Source of the DNA: Niveispirillum cyanobacteriorum
GTDB lineage: Bacteria > Pseudomonadota > Alphaproteobacteria > Azospirillales > Azospirillaceae
DNA: 64,000 nucleotides
Reading direction: 5' to 3'
NCBI RefSeq assembly: GCF_002868735.1
Contig: NZ_CP025611.1
Coordinates: forward strand, 1,606,501-1,670,500
The translations under genes and the position numbers were made by a program. The notes under the pieces were generated by a model, which had not been told where the DNA came from, did not search any database, and saw nothing but the letters and a program-made list of their open reading frames with translations. Positions 52,065 through 62,173 of this stretch are shown in pieces (the first letter of the stretch is position 1; the number at the start of each line of letters is the position of its first letter).

Positions 52065-53189
52065 ATGGTTTCATTCTCCCGTACCGATCATTCGATCCTG
52101 GGCCGCTGGTGGTGGACCGTTGACCGCTGGACCATGGCGGCGGTGATCCTGATCGCCACCATCGGCGTGGTCCTGGTCCAGGCGGCCAGCCCCGCCGTGG
52201 CGACCCGCATCGGCACCGACAGCTTCCACTTCATCGAAAAGCACCTGCTGGTCCTGATCCCCTCGCTGGGCCTGATGTTCGGCGTATCGTTGCTGTCGCC
52301 GCGCGGGGTGCGGCGGCTGGCGGTCATACTGTTCCTGGCCGCCACGTTCGGCGTGTTCCTGACCCTGTTCATCGGGATGGAGATCAAGGGCGCCACGCGC
52401 TGGTTGCAGCTTCCGGGTATCTCCGTCCAGCCGTCGGAATTCCTGAAGCCCGCCTTTGCGGTTGTTGCCGCGTGGCTGTTCGCCCTGCACCGCACGCAGG
52501 AGAATGTGCCCGGTATCCCGGTGGTGGTGGGGCTTTATGGCCTGATCGTGGTCCTGCTGATGAGCCAGCCCGACCTGGGCCAGACCTTCGTCATCACCTG
52601 CATCTTCTTCGGCCAGTTCTTCCTGGCGGGCCTGCCCATCGTCTTCGTGGCGTCCTGCGTGGTGATGGGCATCGGCGGTCTGGTCAGTGCGTACTTCCTG
52701 TTCCCACATGTGCAAAGCCGTATCGACCGGTTCCTGGACCCCGCCGCCGGCGACAATTATCAGGTTGCACGCTCCCTGGAAGCGTTCGAGAAGGGCGGCG
52801 TCTGGGGCACCGGACCCGGCCAGGGCACCGTCAAGATGTCGATCCCCGACAGCCATGCCGACTTTATCTTCTCTGTCGCGGGCGAAGAGATGGGGATGAT
52901 CACCTGCATGATCATCATCTGCCTGTTCGGCTTCGTCGTCCTGCGCAGCTTTGCCCGCGCCTCCAATGATCAAAGCCTGTTTGTGATGCTGGCGGCCAGC
53001 GGCCTGACCATGCAGTTCGGCCTGCAGGCCCTGATCAATATGGGTTCTGCCCTGCATCTGATGCCGACCAAGGGCATGACCCTGCCCTTCATTTCCTATG
53101 GCGGGTCATCGCTGATCGCCTTAGGCATCGGCATGGGCATGGTTCTGGCCCTGACCCGCAAGCGGTTCGGACCGGGAGAGGCGCTATGA
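52065..53189 (+). CDS. ftsW: septal peptidoglycan glycosyltransferase FtsW
   Basis: A SEDS-family polymerase acting with FtsI. It shows about ten membrane helices, KGATRWLQLPGISVQPSEFLK, a conserved MSQPDLGQTF and, in the large periplasmic loop, IPDSHADFIFSVAGEEMG, then LPFISYGGSSLIA at the C-terminus. The product is 374 aa. It starts 2 bp after murD and its stop overlaps the murG start (ATGA). Confidence 0.95.
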   Translation: MVSFSRTDHSILGRWWWTVDRWTMAAVILIATIGVVLVQAASPAVATRIGTDSFHFIEKHLLVLIPSLGLMFGVSLLSPRGVRRLAVILFLAATFGVFLTLFIGMEIKGATRWLQLPGISVQPSEFLKPAFAVVAAWLFALHRTQENVPGIPVVVGLYGLIVVLLMSQPDLGQTFVITCIFFGQFFLAGLPIVFVASCVVMGIGGLVSAYFLFPHVQSRIDRFLDPAAGDNYQVARSLEAFEKGGVWGTGPGQGTVKMSIPDSHADFIFSVAGEEMGMITCMIIICLFGFVVLRSFARASNDQSLFVMLAASGLTMQFGLQALINMGSALHLMPTKGMTLPFISYGGSSLIALGIGMGMVLALTRKRFGPGEAL

Positions 53190-54298
53190 CCGCATCGCGC
53201 CCCATCATCCTGGCCGCTGGGGGAACCGGCGGCCACATGTTCCCGGCAGAGGCCCTTGCCCGCACGCTGATCGCGCGCGGGCATTCGGTCATTCTGGTGA
53301 CCGACAAGCGCGGCAAGGCCTTTGGCGACAGCCTGCCCGATGTGCGCGTGGAACGCATCCGCGCCGCCACATCCGCCCCCGGCATCATGGGCAAACTGCG
53401 CATGGTGGTAGAACTGGTGGTGGGCACGGCGCAGGCACGCTCCCTGCTGCGGCAGTTGCAGCCGGCGCTGGTGGTGGGGTTCGGTGGCTACCCGTCCCTG
53501 CCCACCGTGTTTGCCGCGCAGTCGGCGGGCATCCCCACCTTGCTGCATGAGCAGAATGCCGTGTTGGGCCGGGCCAACCGGTTGCTGGCCGCCAAGGCAC
53601 GGATGATCTGCACCAGCTTCCCCAGCGTTGCGGGTCTGCCGGCGGTGGACGGCAAGCGTATCATCCGCACGGGCAACCCCGTCCGCCCCGACATCCTTGC
53701 GCTGCGCGATGCACCCTACCCGGCCCCTTATGCCGGCGGTTCGCTGAACCTGCTGGTCACGGGTGGCAGCCAGGGTGCGGCGATCTTTGGCGAGGTGCTG
53801 CCGCGTGCCGTGGAAATGCTGCCCGAGGATGTGCGCTACCGCCTGAAGATCGTGCAGCAGGCGCGCGCGGAGAATATCGAGGCGGCCCGCAGCGCCTATG
53901 CCCAGATGGGCGTGGAAGCGGAACTCGCCACCTTCTTTAAGGACATGCCGGCCAAGCTGGCGGGTTGCCACATGATGATCGCCCGTTCCGGTGCCGGAAC
54001 GGTCGCGGAATTGTCGGTGGTTGGCCGCCCGTCCCTGCTGGTTCCGTACCAGTACGCCATGGATGACCATCAGACGGCCAATGCGCAGTCGCTGGTCGGG
54101 GCCGGTGGTGCCTGGCTGCTGCCGCAGCAGGAATTCACACCTGTTTCGGTATCGGAACAATTGGCGGCCTTCCTGGCCGATCCGGGCCGCCTGGTTGCTG
54201 CGGCCAAGGCCGCCGCCGGCTGGGCCATTCCGGACGCCGCCGACCGGCTGGCCGATGCCGTTGAACGCGTGGTGAAGGGGGATGCCGCATGCGCATGA
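53186..54298 (+). CDS. murG: lipid II synthase MurG
   Basis: A peripheral membrane GT-B glycosyltransferase adding GlcNAc to lipid I. The glycine loop AAGGTGGHMFPAEALA is at the N-terminus, with LLHEQNAVLGRANR and TGGSQGA in the middle and the UDP-GlcNAc site SGAGTVAELSVVGRPSLLVPYQYAMDDH split across the C-terminal half. 370 aa. Its stop overlaps the start of a small unknown gene by ATGA. Confidence 0.95.
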   Translation: MTASRPIILAAGGTGGHMFPAEALARTLIARGHSVILVTDKRGKAFGDSLPDVRVERIRAATSAPGIMGKLRMVVELVVGTAQARSLLRQLQPALVVGFGGYPSLPTVFAAQSAGIPTLLHEQNAVLGRANRLLAAKARMICTSFPSVAGLPAVDGKRIIRTGNPVRPDILALRDAPYPAPYAGGSLNLLVTGGSQGAAIFGEVLPRAVEMLPEDVRYRLKIVQQARAENIEAARSAYAQMGVEAELATFFKDMPAKLAGCHMMIARSGAGTVAELSVVGRPSLLVPYQYAMDDHQTANAQSLVGAGGAWLLPQQEFTPVSVSEQLAAFLADPGRLVAAAKAAAGWAIPDAADRLADAVERVVKGDAACA

Positions 54299-54498
54299 TC
54301 GATACCACCGCCGAACCCACGCTGGCCGAGCTGGAGCGTGCCTTTCCGCTGCTGCTGAACGGGTTGACGCGCCGGCGCTTCACCCTGCCGCAGCCGCAGA
54401 GCCCTTTGAAGGGCGGGTTTGTTTCACAGATGGAACAAAAAATCGCCCCGCGCCTGCACCATGATTATTCCACCATCACCCGTCGCCTTGGAGTTTGA
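54295..54498 (+). CDS. small unknown protein inside the dcw cluster
   Basis: A 67-aa protein between murG and murC, where most dcw clusters have nothing. MIDTTAEPTLAELERAFPLL is acidic and helical; the rest is basic (LTRRRFTLPQPQ, KIAPRLHHDYSTITRRLGV). No membrane segment or known motif. ATG 54295 overlaps the murG stop as ATGA (ATG 54289 is also in frame), and the stop lies 3 bp before murC, so the frame uses the whole interval exactly. That fit is the main reason to believe it. Confidence 0.6.
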   Translation: MIDTTAEPTLAELERAFPLLLNGLTRRRFTLPQPQSPLKGGFVSQMEQKIAPRLHHDYSTITRRLGV

Positions 54499-54501
54499 CC
54501 C

Positions 54502-55926
54502 ATGCGGGCCTTGCCGCTGAATATCGGAACCCTGCATTTCGTCGGCATTGGCGGTATCGGCATGTCCGGTATTGCCGAGGTGCTGCACAATCTGGGCTAT
54601 GCCGTGCAGGGCAGCGACATGGCCGATAACTACAATGTCCAGCGTCTGCGCAAGCTGGGCATCAAGGTGGAGATCGGGCACCGGGGCGAGAACCTGGGCG
54701 ATGCCGCCGTTCTGGTCATCTCTTCTGCCGTGAAGAAGGACAATCCCGAGGTCGTGGCCGCACGCGCCGGCATGATCCCCGTGGTGCGCCGGGCCGAGAT
54801 GCTGGCCGAACTGATGCGCCTGAAATGGTCCATCGCGGTGGCCGGCACGCATGGCAAGACCACCACCACCAGCATGGTCGCAGCCCTGCTGGAAGGCGGG
54901 GCCATGGACCCGACCATCATCAATGGCGGCATCATCAATTCCCTGGGCACCAATGCCAAGCTGGGCAGCGGCGACTGGATGGTGGTGGAGGCCGATGAAA
55001 GCGATGGCACCTTCACCAAGCTGCCCTCCACCATCGGTATCGTCACCAATATGGACCCCGAACACCTGGACCATTACGGGACGTTTGAGGAGGAGCGGAA
55101 GGCCTTCGACCGGTTTGTCGAGAATATTCCCTTCTATGGCTTTGCCGCGCTGTGCATCGACCATCCCGAGGTCCAGGCCATGCTGGGCCGGGTGGACCGC
55201 CGCGTCGTGACCTATGGGTTCAGCCCGCAGGCCGATGTGCGCGCGGTGAATATCGAGACGAATACGTCCGGCTGTTACTATGACGTCGAACTGTCCGACC
55301 GGGCGGCGTCGGAAGCGCGGACCATTACTGGCATCCACCTGCCCATGTATGGCCTGCACAATGTCCAGAACAGCCTGGCCGCCATTGCGGTCGCCATCAG
55401 CCTGGGCATCAGCGACGACAGCATCCGCACGTCCTATGCCAAGTTCACGGGCGTGAAGCGCCGTTTCACCAAGACAGGTGAGAGCAACGGCGTCGTCATC
55501 ATCGATGATTACGGCCACCATCCCGTTGAGATTGCCGCGGTGTTGAAGGCCGCCCGCATGGCCGGCACGGGCCGGACCATTGCGGTCGTACAGCCCCACC
55601 GCTACACCCGCCTGCAAAGCCTGTTCGCGGAATTCTGCACCTGCTTCAACGATGCCGACGCGGTGGTTGTGGCCGATGTCTATGCGGCAGGCGAACAGCC
55701 AATCGAAGGGGCGGCCAAGGATGATCTGGTGGAAGGTCTGCGCGTGCGCGGCCACCGCAATGTCACGGCGCTGTCCAGCCCAGCGGCCCTGCCCAGCCTG
55801 ATCGCCGAGATGGCCAAGCCGGGGGACATGGTCGTCTGCCTGGGTGCCGGCACCATCACGCAATGGGCAAACAGCCTGCCCGGCGAATTGGACAAGCTGG
55901 CCACCCTGAATAAGGGGGGCGACTGA
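54502..55926 (+). CDS. murC: UDP-MurNAc--L-alanine ligase MurC
   Basis: The first Mur ligase, adding L-Ala to UDP-MurNAc. N-terminal [18 protein letters not shown] binds the nucleotide sugar; the ATP loop is [27 protein letters not shown] and [14 protein letters not shown] with [12 protein letters not shown] are MurC marks. 474 aa. It begins 3 bp after the small gene and ends 1 bp before murB. Confidence 0.96.
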   Translation: MRALPLNIGTLHFVGIGGIGMSGIAEVLHNLGYAVQGSDMADNYNVQRLRKLGIKVEIGHRGENLGDAAVLVISSAVKKDNPEVVAARAGMIPVVRRAEMLAELMRLKWSIAVAGTHGKTTTTSMVAALLEGGAMDPTIINGGIINSLGTNAKLGSGDWMVVEADESDGTFTKLPSTIGIVTNMDPEHLDHYGTFEEERKAFDRFVENIPFYGFAALCIDHPEVQAMLGRVDRRVVTYGFSPQADVRAVNIETNTSGCYYDVELSDRAASEARTITGIHLPMYGLHNVQNSLAAIAVAISLGISDDSIRTSYAKFTGVKRRFTKTGESNGVVIIDDYGHHPVEIAAVLKAARMAGTGRTIAVVQPHRYTRLQSLFAEFCTCFNDADAVVVADVYAAGEQPIEGAAKDDLVEGLRVRGHRNVTALSSPAALPSLIAEMAKPGDMVVCLGAGTITQWANSLPGELDKLATLNKGGD

Positions 55927-55927
55927 C

Positions 55928-56875
55928 ATGGTGCAGGTGCTGGATGGACAGGCGCTGACCGGCCGGTTGCGAGAGGCCGCCCCCGAGATCCGGGGACGGC
56001 TGACCCCGGATGCGCCGCTGGGCCCCAGCACCTGGTTCCGTGTGGGTGGCCAGGCCGAGGCGCTGTTCCGCCCGGCGGACGAGGATGATCTTTCCTACTT
56101 CCTGGCCCATTGCCCGGCCGATGTGTCCGTCACCGTGATCGGCGTGGCCAGCAATCTGCTGGTCCGGGACGGGGGCGTGCCCGGTGTCGTGATCCGGCTT
56201 GGCGGGCCGTTCGCGGAGGTTTCGGTGGAGGGGGACCGGATCAATGCCGGTGCCGGCGCCCTGGACCTTAATGTCGCGCTGACGGCACAGGCGGCGGGGC
56301 TGGCAGGGTTGGAGTTCCTGTCGGGCATCCCCGGCACCATCGGCGGGGCGGTCCGCATGAATGGCGGTGCCTATGGCGCCGAAACGGTGGATGTCATCCT
56401 GTCCGCGACCGGCATCGACCGGCAGGGCGTTAAGCACAGCTACACGCGGGAAGACCTGCACCTGACCTACCGCCATTGCGGCGTGCCGGATGATGTGATC
56501 TTCACCGGCGCCGTGTTTCAGGGCCGGCCTGATGATCCCGCCGCCATTCAGGCGCGCATCGACGCCATCCAGCAGGCCCGCGCCGACAGCCAGCCCGTGC
56601 GCGCCCGCACCGGCGGATCCACCTTCGCCAACCCGGACGGGCATAAGGCCTGGCAGTTGATCGATGCTGCCGGATGCCGGGGTCTGACCATCGGCGGCGC
56701 GCAGATCAGCGAGAAGCATTGCAACTTCCTGCTGAATCTGGGTGACGCGACCGCCCATGATATCGAATCGCTGGGTGAAGAGGTCCGGGCGCGTGTGAAG
56801 GCGAATAGCGGCGTGGATTTGCGCTGGGAAATACGTCGGATCGGACTACCCCGTTCGAACGGGGGTGAGTCATGA
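55928..56875 (+). CDS. murB: UDP-N-acetylenolpyruvoylglucosamine reductase MurB
   Basis: A FAD enzyme reducing the enolpyruvyl group to give UDP-MurNAc. Seen are [76 protein letters not shown] with the catalytic Ser region, and [16 protein letters not shown]. At 315 aa it fits type II MurB. A 239-bp gap with its own promoter signals follows. Confidence 0.95.
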   Translation: MVQVLDGQALTGRLREAAPEIRGRLTPDAPLGPSTWFRVGGQAEALFRPADEDDLSYFLAHCPADVSVTVIGVASNLLVRDGGVPGVVIRLGGPFAEVSVEGDRINAGAGALDLNVALTAQAAGLAGLEFLSGIPGTIGGAVRMNGGAYGAETVDVILSATGIDRQGVKHSYTREDLHLTYRHCGVPDDVIFTGAVFQGRPDDPAAIQARIDAIQQARADSQPVRARTGGSTFANPDGHKAWQLIDAAGCRGLTIGGAQISEKHCNFLLNLGDATAHDIESLGEEVRARVKANSGVDLRWEIRRIGLPRSNGGES

Positions 56876-56963
56876 ATGTCACCCTGGCCGACAAATGTGA
56901 GTCTCCGCTGCAACAGGTCGCAGCACCCCGAGTCGCTTTTTTAAAAGCGCTTCATTTTGGCGC

Positions 56964-56992
56964 TTGCAGCCCCGTAATCCGTCGCTTACACC
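56964..56992 (+). promoter_or_regulatory. internal promoter before ddl-ftsQAZ, with GANTC sites
   Basis: TTGCAG (56964-56969), a 17-bp spacer and TACACC (56987-56992) form a likely promoter in the only large gap of the cluster (56876-57114). GAATC follows the -10 directly (56993-56997), and GAGTC occurs at 56899 and 56930. GANTC is the CcrM methylation site, and such sites in promoters allow GcrA control in alphaproteobacteria. Confidence 0.5.
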
Positions 56993-57114
56993 GAATCTTG
57001 TGGGAAGGCTGGGGCTGCCTCACACAACATCTTGCGATAGCGCAGAATTTGCCGGACAGGCCGGCAGGAATGGCGACGCGTCACCACGCGTCAGCCAAAG
57101 GGGGAACTGTTGTG

Positions 57115-58050
57115 ATGGGCACCGAGAACCGTTCGAAGCATGTCGCCGTCCTGTTGGGCGGATGGTCTGCGGAGCGGGAAGTGTCCCTGGTCAGCGGGTC
57201 CCGCATCGCCGAGGCCCTGGAGAGCAAGGGCTACAAGGTCACGGCCATTGATGTGCAGCGTGATCTGGCCGGTCTGGTCGCCGCCCTCACCCCGCATCCC
57301 GACGTGATTTTCAACGCCCTGCATGGCAAGGGCGGCGAGGATGGGTTGATCCAGGGCGTTCTGGAATATCTGGGCGTGCCCTATACCCATTCTGGCGTGA
57401 TGGCATCCGCCGTCGCCATGGACAAGGCCCTGACCAAGCGCATCCTGGCGACCGTGGGCATGCCGGTGGCCGATGGCGTGATCGCCACCAAGGAACAGGT
57501 CCTGGCCGGCCATGTCCTGCCCCCGCCCTATGTCGTGAAGCCCGTGGACGAGGGTTCCAGCGTCGGTGTGCGCATCGTGCGCGAGAGCGACAATTTCACG
57601 GTGCTGGAAGAAGATAGCTGGGTCTATGGCCGCCGCGTGCTGGTGGAGAAGTTCATTCCGGGTCGTGAGCTGACCGTCGGTGTCATGGGCGACCGCGCCC
57701 TGGCCGTGACGGAAATCGTGCCGCGCACCGCCTTTTATGATTATGAGGCGAAGTACGCCGATGGTGGTTCGGTGCATGTCTGCCCGGCCCAGATTCCGGC
57801 GGATGTGGCCGAGGAAGCAAAGCGTCTGGCGCTGCTGGCGCATCAGGTTCTGGGCTGTTCGGGCGTGTCGCGCACCGATTTCCGCTGGGATGACAGCAAG
57901 GCCGGCATCAGCGGCCTGTGCTTCCTGGAAACCAATACCCAGCCCGGCTTCACGCCGACCTCCCTGCTGCCCGAACAGGCGGCATCGCTGGGCATCAGCT
58001 ACGCAGATCTGTGCGCCTGGATAGTGGAGCATGCCCGATGCCACGCGTAA
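57115..58050 (+). CDS. ddl: D-alanine--D-alanine ligase
   Basis: An ATP-grasp ligase making D-Ala-D-Ala for MurF. Motifs are HVAVLLGGWSAEREVSLVSG, NALHGKGGEDGLIQGVLE, YVVKPVDEGSSVGVR and CFLETNTQPGFTPTSLLPEQAA. 311 aa is normal for DdlB. The frame is open back to 56872, but ATG 57115 follows AAAGGGGGA and begins at the family N-terminus. Its end overlaps ftsQ by 13 bp. Confidence 0.95.
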   Translation: MGTENRSKHVAVLLGGWSAEREVSLVSGSRIAEALESKGYKVTAIDVQRDLAGLVAALTPHPDVIFNALHGKGGEDGLIQGVLEYLGVPYTHSGVMASAVAMDKALTKRILATVGMPVADGVIATKEQVLAGHVLPPPYVVKPVDEGSSVGVRIVRESDNFTVLEEDSWVYGRRVLVEKFIPGRELTVGVMGDRALAVTEIVPRTAFYDYEAKYADGGSVHVCPAQIPADVAEEAKRLALLAHQVLGCSGVSRTDFRWDDSKAGISGLCFLETNTQPGFTPTSLLPEQAASLGISYADLCAWIVEHARCHA

Positions 58051-58955
58051 CGCCCACCGCCCCCCCCACCACTGACAATCCCCGCGCGCGCTTTGCCGAA
58101 ACGCAGAAGCGCGCGACGCTGCGTGCGGCCCAGGAGGCCAACCGCCGCCGTGCCCTGCCCCGTTGGGCCGAGCCGGCAATGAAGATCGCGCGGCGGTCGG
58201 CGCCGCTGGTGGCGCTGCTGGCTGTGGGTGGCTGGGTCTGGGGCTCGGGTTATGGCGAGCTGCTGGTGCATGCCGCCACCGACAAGGTCCTGACCGCCAG
58301 TGTCGAGGCCGGCCTGTCGGTGCAGGATGTGACGGTGGTCGGACGCGAGAAGGCGGCACAGGCCGACCTTCTGAACGCGCTGGCCGTTCAGCGTGGCACC
58401 CCCATCCTGGCCTTTGACCCGCACCATGCGCGTGCGTCACTGGAGCAGATCCCCTGGGTGCGTCAGGCGCGGGTGGAACGCCGCCTGCCCGACACCATCG
58501 CTGTCACCATCACTGAACGGGAACCGATGGCCCTGTGGCAGCATGACCGGCAGATGCGCCTGATCGATGCCGACGGCATCGTGCTGACCGCCAGTGATCT
58601 GTCGAAATGGCCGAACCTGCCGCTGCTGGTGGGGCCGGATGCGCCCAAGCGTGGGCCGGCCCTGCTGCATATGCTGGCCAAGCAGCCGGCCATCGCGCAG
58701 ATGGTCGAGGCGGCAGTGCTGGTCGGTGGTCGCCGCTGGGACCTGCGCCTGAAGAACGGCGTCGATATCCGCCTGCCCGAACATGATGTGCCAGAAGCGC
58801 TGCATCAGCTAGCCATGATCCAGCAGACGAATGACGTGCTGAACAAGGATGTGGTCGCCATCGACCTGCGCATCCCGGACCGCCTGTCGGTCCAGACCTC
58901 CGCCGCTGCGGCCGATCTGCGCCGCAAGCCCCCCGAAAAGAAGCAGAAGACCTGA
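58038..58955 (+). CDS. ftsQ: cell division protein FtsQ
   Basis: A bitopic divisome protein. A cytoplasmic basic tail (to about 50) leads to one membrane helix (SAPLVALLAVGGWVWGSGYG), a POTRA domain (VQDVTVVGREKAAQADLLNAL, IPWVRQARVERRLPDTIAV) and a beta domain (REPMALWQHDRQMRLIDADG). It recruits FtsBL. ATG 58038 lies inside the end of ddl. 305 aa. Confidence 0.92.
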   Translation: MPRVTPTAPPTTDNPRARFAETQKRATLRAAQEANRRRALPRWAEPAMKIARRSAPLVALLAVGGWVWGSGYGELLVHAATDKVLTASVEAGLSVQDVTVVGREKAAQADLLNALAVQRGTPILAFDPHHARASLEQIPWVRQARVERRLPDTIAVTITEREPMALWQHDRQMRLIDADGIVLTASDLSKWPNLPLLVGPDAPKRGPALLHMLAKQPAIAQMVEAAVLVGGRRWDLRLKNGVDIRLPEHDVPEALHQLAMIQQTNDVLNKDVVAIDLRIPDRLSVQTSAAAADLRRKPPEKKQKT

Positions 58956-58967
58956 GGGCACGAGATC

Positions 58968-60248
58968 ATGGCATTTCCCGGCGCCCTCAATACCCGTACC
59001 AAGGCCCGCAAAGGTCCGCGCGGTGGCACCATCGCCGCGCTTGACGTTGGCTCGTCCAAGGTCGTCTGCTTCATCGCCAAGGTCGATGATCCGGGCAGCA
59101 TCCGCGTGGTCGGCATCGGCCACCAGATCAGCCGGGGCGTGCGGTCCGGCGGCATCGTCGATATGGAAGCCGCCGAAACCGCCATCGGCACCACGGTACA
59201 TGCCGCCGAAACCATGGCCGGGGAGCAGATCCGCGAGGTTCTGGTCAGCCTGTCGGGCGGGCAGCCCGAAAGCCAGACCCTGATCGCCGAAACGGCGGTG
59301 ACGGGCGCGGAAATCAGCGACAGCGATGTGCGCCGCGCCCTGACCGAGGCACGCAAGCTGGACGTGTCGCCGGACGCGGAACTGATCCATTCCATCCCGG
59401 TCGGCTATGCCATTGACGGGGTCAAGGGCATCCGCGACCCGCGCGGCATGGTGGGCGAACGGCTGGGTGTGCGCACCCATGTGGTGACCGCTGCCGGCGG
59501 ACCGGTGCGCAACCTGTCCACCTGTGTCGGGCGCTGCCATCTGGGCGTCGAAAGCTTCGTCATGAGCCCCTATGCCGCCGGCCTGTCGTGCCTGGTGGAA
59601 GATGAGATGGAGCTGGGCGTTACCGTCATCGATATGGGCGGCGGCACCACCAGTATGGCGGTCTTCAATGACGGCAAGATGGTCTGGTGCGACAGCATCC
59701 CGCTGGGCGGCGGCCATGTCACCAACGACATCGCCCGTGGCCTGACCACGCCCGTCGCCCAGGCCGAGCGGTTGAAGACCCTGTACGGTTCCGCCGTGTC
59801 CGCCGTGTCGGACGAGCGGGAGATGATCGACGTGCCCCAGGTGGGCGAGGAAGAGCGCGGCCAGACCAACCATGTGCCGAAGTCGCTTCTGGTCGGCATT
59901 ATCCAGCCGCGTATGGAAGAGATTTTCGAGCTGGTGCATGGCCGCCTGGACCAGTCGGGCTTTGCCAAGGCCGCCGGTCGCCGCGTCGTCCTGACGGGTG
60001 GCGCCAGCCAGTTGTCGGGTGTGCGCGAACTGGCCGCCAATGTCCTGGACAAGCAGGTGCGCCTGGGCCGTCCGCTGCGCATCGGCGGGCTGGCCACCAA
60101 TGTTTCCGGCCCGGCCTTTGCGTCTGCCGCCGGTCTGCTGGCCTATGCCATGCAGCAGAACCACGAAATGCCGGCGCTGGCCCCCATGCCGGAAAAGTCC
60201 ACCGGGCTTTGGGGCCGCGTCAATGGCTGGCTGCGGGAGAATCTATGA
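58968..60248 (+). CDS. ftsA: cell division protein FtsA
   Basis: An actin-fold protein tethering FtsZ to the membrane. The phosphate loop IAALDVGSSKVVCFIAKV is near the N-terminus; HSIPVGYAIDGVKGI lies in the SHS2/1C domain; VIDMGGGTTSMAVF and VLTGGASQLSGVRELA are the second and adenosine motifs. The end STGLWGRVNGWLRENL is the amphipathic membrane-targeting helix. 426 aa. Confidence 0.95.
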   Translation: MAFPGALNTRTKARKGPRGGTIAALDVGSSKVVCFIAKVDDPGSIRVVGIGHQISRGVRSGGIVDMEAAETAIGTTVHAAETMAGEQIREVLVSLSGGQPESQTLIAETAVTGAEISDSDVRRALTEARKLDVSPDAELIHSIPVGYAIDGVKGIRDPRGMVGERLGVRTHVVTAAGGPVRNLSTCVGRCHLGVESFVMSPYAAGLSCLVEDEMELGVTVIDMGGGTTSMAVFNDGKMVWCDSIPLGGGHVTNDIARGLTTPVAQAERLKTLYGSAVSAVSDEREMIDVPQVGEEERGQTNHVPKSLLVGIIQPRMEEIFELVHGRLDQSGFAKAAGRRVVLTGGASQLSGVRELAANVLDKQVRLGRPLRIGGLATNVSGPAFASAAGLLAYAMQQNHEMPALAPMPEKSTGLWGRVNGWLRENL

Positions 60249-60359
60249 CCCGAAGACCATGCCACAGGCCCCGCGCCCGCCGACGAGCAGCCAAAGCCTG
60301 AACCAATCGTTCCCGCCGCCTTTCCCGATTTCCCTCCCCCGCCAGAGGAGCCCACAGCG

Positions 60360-62063
60360 ATGAGCATCAAACTCGGTATCCCCAGCGTCGAAGTGCAGAC
60401 CAAGCCCCGCATCACCGTGTTCGGTGTTGGCGGTGCCGGTGGCAACGCCGTCAACAACATGATCCGTTCCGCGCTGGAAGGGGTCGAGTTCGTGGTGGCC
60501 AATACCGACGCGCAGGCGCTGCAGGGCAACCTGGCCTCCAAGCGGGTTCAGCTTGGCTCCACCATCACCCGCGGTCTGGGTGCCGGGTCGCGCCCCGATG
60601 TGGGCCGTGCAGCGGCGGAAGAGCAGCTTGAGGAAATCCTGGGCCACCTGTCGGGCACCAACATGTGCTTTATCACCGCCGGGATGGGCGGTGGCACCGG
60701 TACGGGTGCGGCCCCCGTCATTGCCCGTGCGGCGCGTGAACAGGGCATCCTGACCGTCGGCGTGGTGACCAAGCCGTTCAATTTCGAAGGTGCGCACCGC
60801 ATGCGCACCGCCGAAAGCGGCATCAGCGAACTGGCGCAGTATGTCGACACGCTGCTGATCATCCCGAACCAAAACCTGTTCCGCATCGCCAACGAGAAGA
60901 CGACGTTCGCCGACGCCTTCAAGATGGCCGACGATGTTCTGCATGCCGGCGTGCGCGGCGTGACCGACCTGATGGTTATGCCCGGCCTGATCAACCTGGA
61001 CTTTGCCGACATCCGCACCGTCATGAGCGAGATGGGCAAGGCCATGATGGGCACCGGCGAGGCCGAGGGCGACCGCCGCGCCATCGATGCCGCCGAGGCC
61101 GCCATCAACAACCCGCTGCTGGACGATATCAGCATGAAGGGTGCGCGCGGCGTGCTGATCAACATCACGGGCGGTCATGACATGACCCTGTTCGAGGTGG
61201 ATGAAGCCGCCAACCGCATCCGCGACGAGGTCGATCCCGAAGCCAACATCATCTTCGGTTCTACCTTCGACGAACATATGTCGGGCAAGATGCGCGTGTC
61301 GGTCGTCGCCACCGGCATCGACAATGCCGTGCAGCAGCGTCCGCCGGTGGGTCAGCCGCAGTTGCAGGTCGTGTCGGGCCGCCGCGTCGCCCCGGCCCCG
61401 GCCGCCGCGCCGGCCGCCGCCGTCGCCAGCATCCCGCCGGCCCCGGCCAACCCGATCCCGGCCCGTCCGGCCCTGCAGCCCGCCGCCATCCCCGGCGTCG
61501 CCGCTGCCGCCCCCGCCTTCGCCCCGATGCAGCCGGCCCCGATGCCGGGTGCCGCCGCCGTGGCGATGACGGAGGAAGCCGCCCCGGCCATGGTTGAGGA
61601 CGCCGCAGCCGAAGCGCAGACCGCTGTTGCCATGGCCGCCGCCACGGCACCGGCGCCGCAGCCGCACCATGAACTGCGTCCGTCCGACATGCGTCCGGCA
61701 GCCCCGGCCCGCCGCGACGACGCCTTCATCCCGCCGCGTGCGGCTGAAGGCGCTCCGCGCAGCAGCCAGCCGGCAGCACCGGAGCGGTTCACCCCGCCCG
61801 CCCCGCAGCCGGAGAAGCGTGGCCTGTTCGCCAAGCTGTTCGGCGGCGGCGCCCCGCAGCCGGCACCGGCCGCCCCGCGCATGCCGGCCCCGGCGCCCCA
61901 GGCCCCGGCACCGCAGTTCAACGCCCAGGCCCGTCAAGCCGCCCCGGCACCGGCCCCGCAGCCGGTGGCCCAGGCCGCCCCGCAGGCCCCCCGTGCAAAG
62001 ACGGCGCAGAGTGATGAGGAGATGCTGGACATCCCCGCTTTCCTGCGTCGTCAGGCGAATTGA
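60360..62063 (+). CDS. ftsZ: cell division GTPase FtsZ
   Basis: The tubulin homologue forming the Z ring. The GTPase body covers about 1-320: [15 protein letters not shown], the tubulin signature GGGTGTG at 110-116, and [11 protein letters not shown] with the catalytic T7 loop. A disordered linker of about 230 residues, rich in Ala and Pro, follows, and the C-terminal peptide [11 protein letters not shown] binds FtsA. At 567 aa it is long, as in Caulobacter-like alphaproteobacteria. AGAGGAG precedes the ATG; the 111-bp gap after ftsA could hold another promoter. Confidence 0.97.
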   Translation: MSIKLGIPSVEVQTKPRITVFGVGGAGGNAVNNMIRSALEGVEFVVANTDAQALQGNLASKRVQLGSTITRGLGAGSRPDVGRAAAEEQLEEILGHLSGTNMCFITAGMGGGTGTGAAPVIARAAREQGILTVGVVTKPFNFEGAHRMRTAESGISELAQYVDTLLIIPNQNLFRIANEKTTFADAFKMADDVLHAGVRGVTDLMVMPGLINLDFADIRTVMSEMGKAMMGTGEAEGDRRAIDAAEAAINNPLLDDISMKGARGVLINITGGHDMTLFEVDEAANRIRDEVDPEANIIFGSTFDEHMSGKMRVSVVATGIDNAVQQRPPVGQPQLQVVSGRRVAPAPAAAPAAAVASIPPAPANPIPARPALQPAAIPGVAAAAPAFAPMQPAPMPGAAAVAMTEEAAPAMVEDAAAEAQTAVAMAAATAPAPQPHHELRPSDMRPAAPARRDDAFIPPRAAEGAPRSSQPAAPERFTPPAPQPEKRGLFAKLFGGGAPQPAPAAPRMPAPAPQAPAPQFNAQARQAAPAPAPQPVAQAAPQAPRAKTAQSDEEMLDIPAFLRRQAN

Positions 62064-62106
62064 GGCCCTGAACTTCGTTCAAAATCAAACGCTTATCGCA
62101 GTGCAC

Positions 62107-62146
62107 AAGGGGCCGGTCCGGCGGGGACCGGCCCCTTTCTTTTTGT
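62107..62146 (+). terminator. rho-independent terminator of the dcw cluster
   Basis: A 13-bp stem (AAGGGGCCGGTCC / GGACCGGCCCCTT) with a 5-nt loop is followed by TCTTTTTG. It lies 43 bp after the ftsZ stop and is the only strong terminator seen since rnpB, supporting a very long transcript. Confidence 0.92.
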
Positions 62147-62158
62147 TTGTTGCCACAA

Positions 62159-62173
62159 TTAAGACAAAATTAT
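62159..62173. promoter_or_regulatory. CtrA-like site upstream of lpxC
   Basis: TTAA-N7-TTAT (62159-62173) matches the CtrA consensus TTAA-N7-TTAA at seven of eight bases. Downstream, GTAACAA repeats at 62206 and 62216 with a 10-bp period. The rest of the 272-bp lpxC leader (to 62418) shows no gene. Confidence 0.3.

Noticed and set aside
60243-61937. A 564-codon minus-strand frame opposite ftsZ.
   Set aside because: High GC removes stop codons from the antisense frame; it lacks a ribosome site and has low-complexity, unrecognisable sequence.
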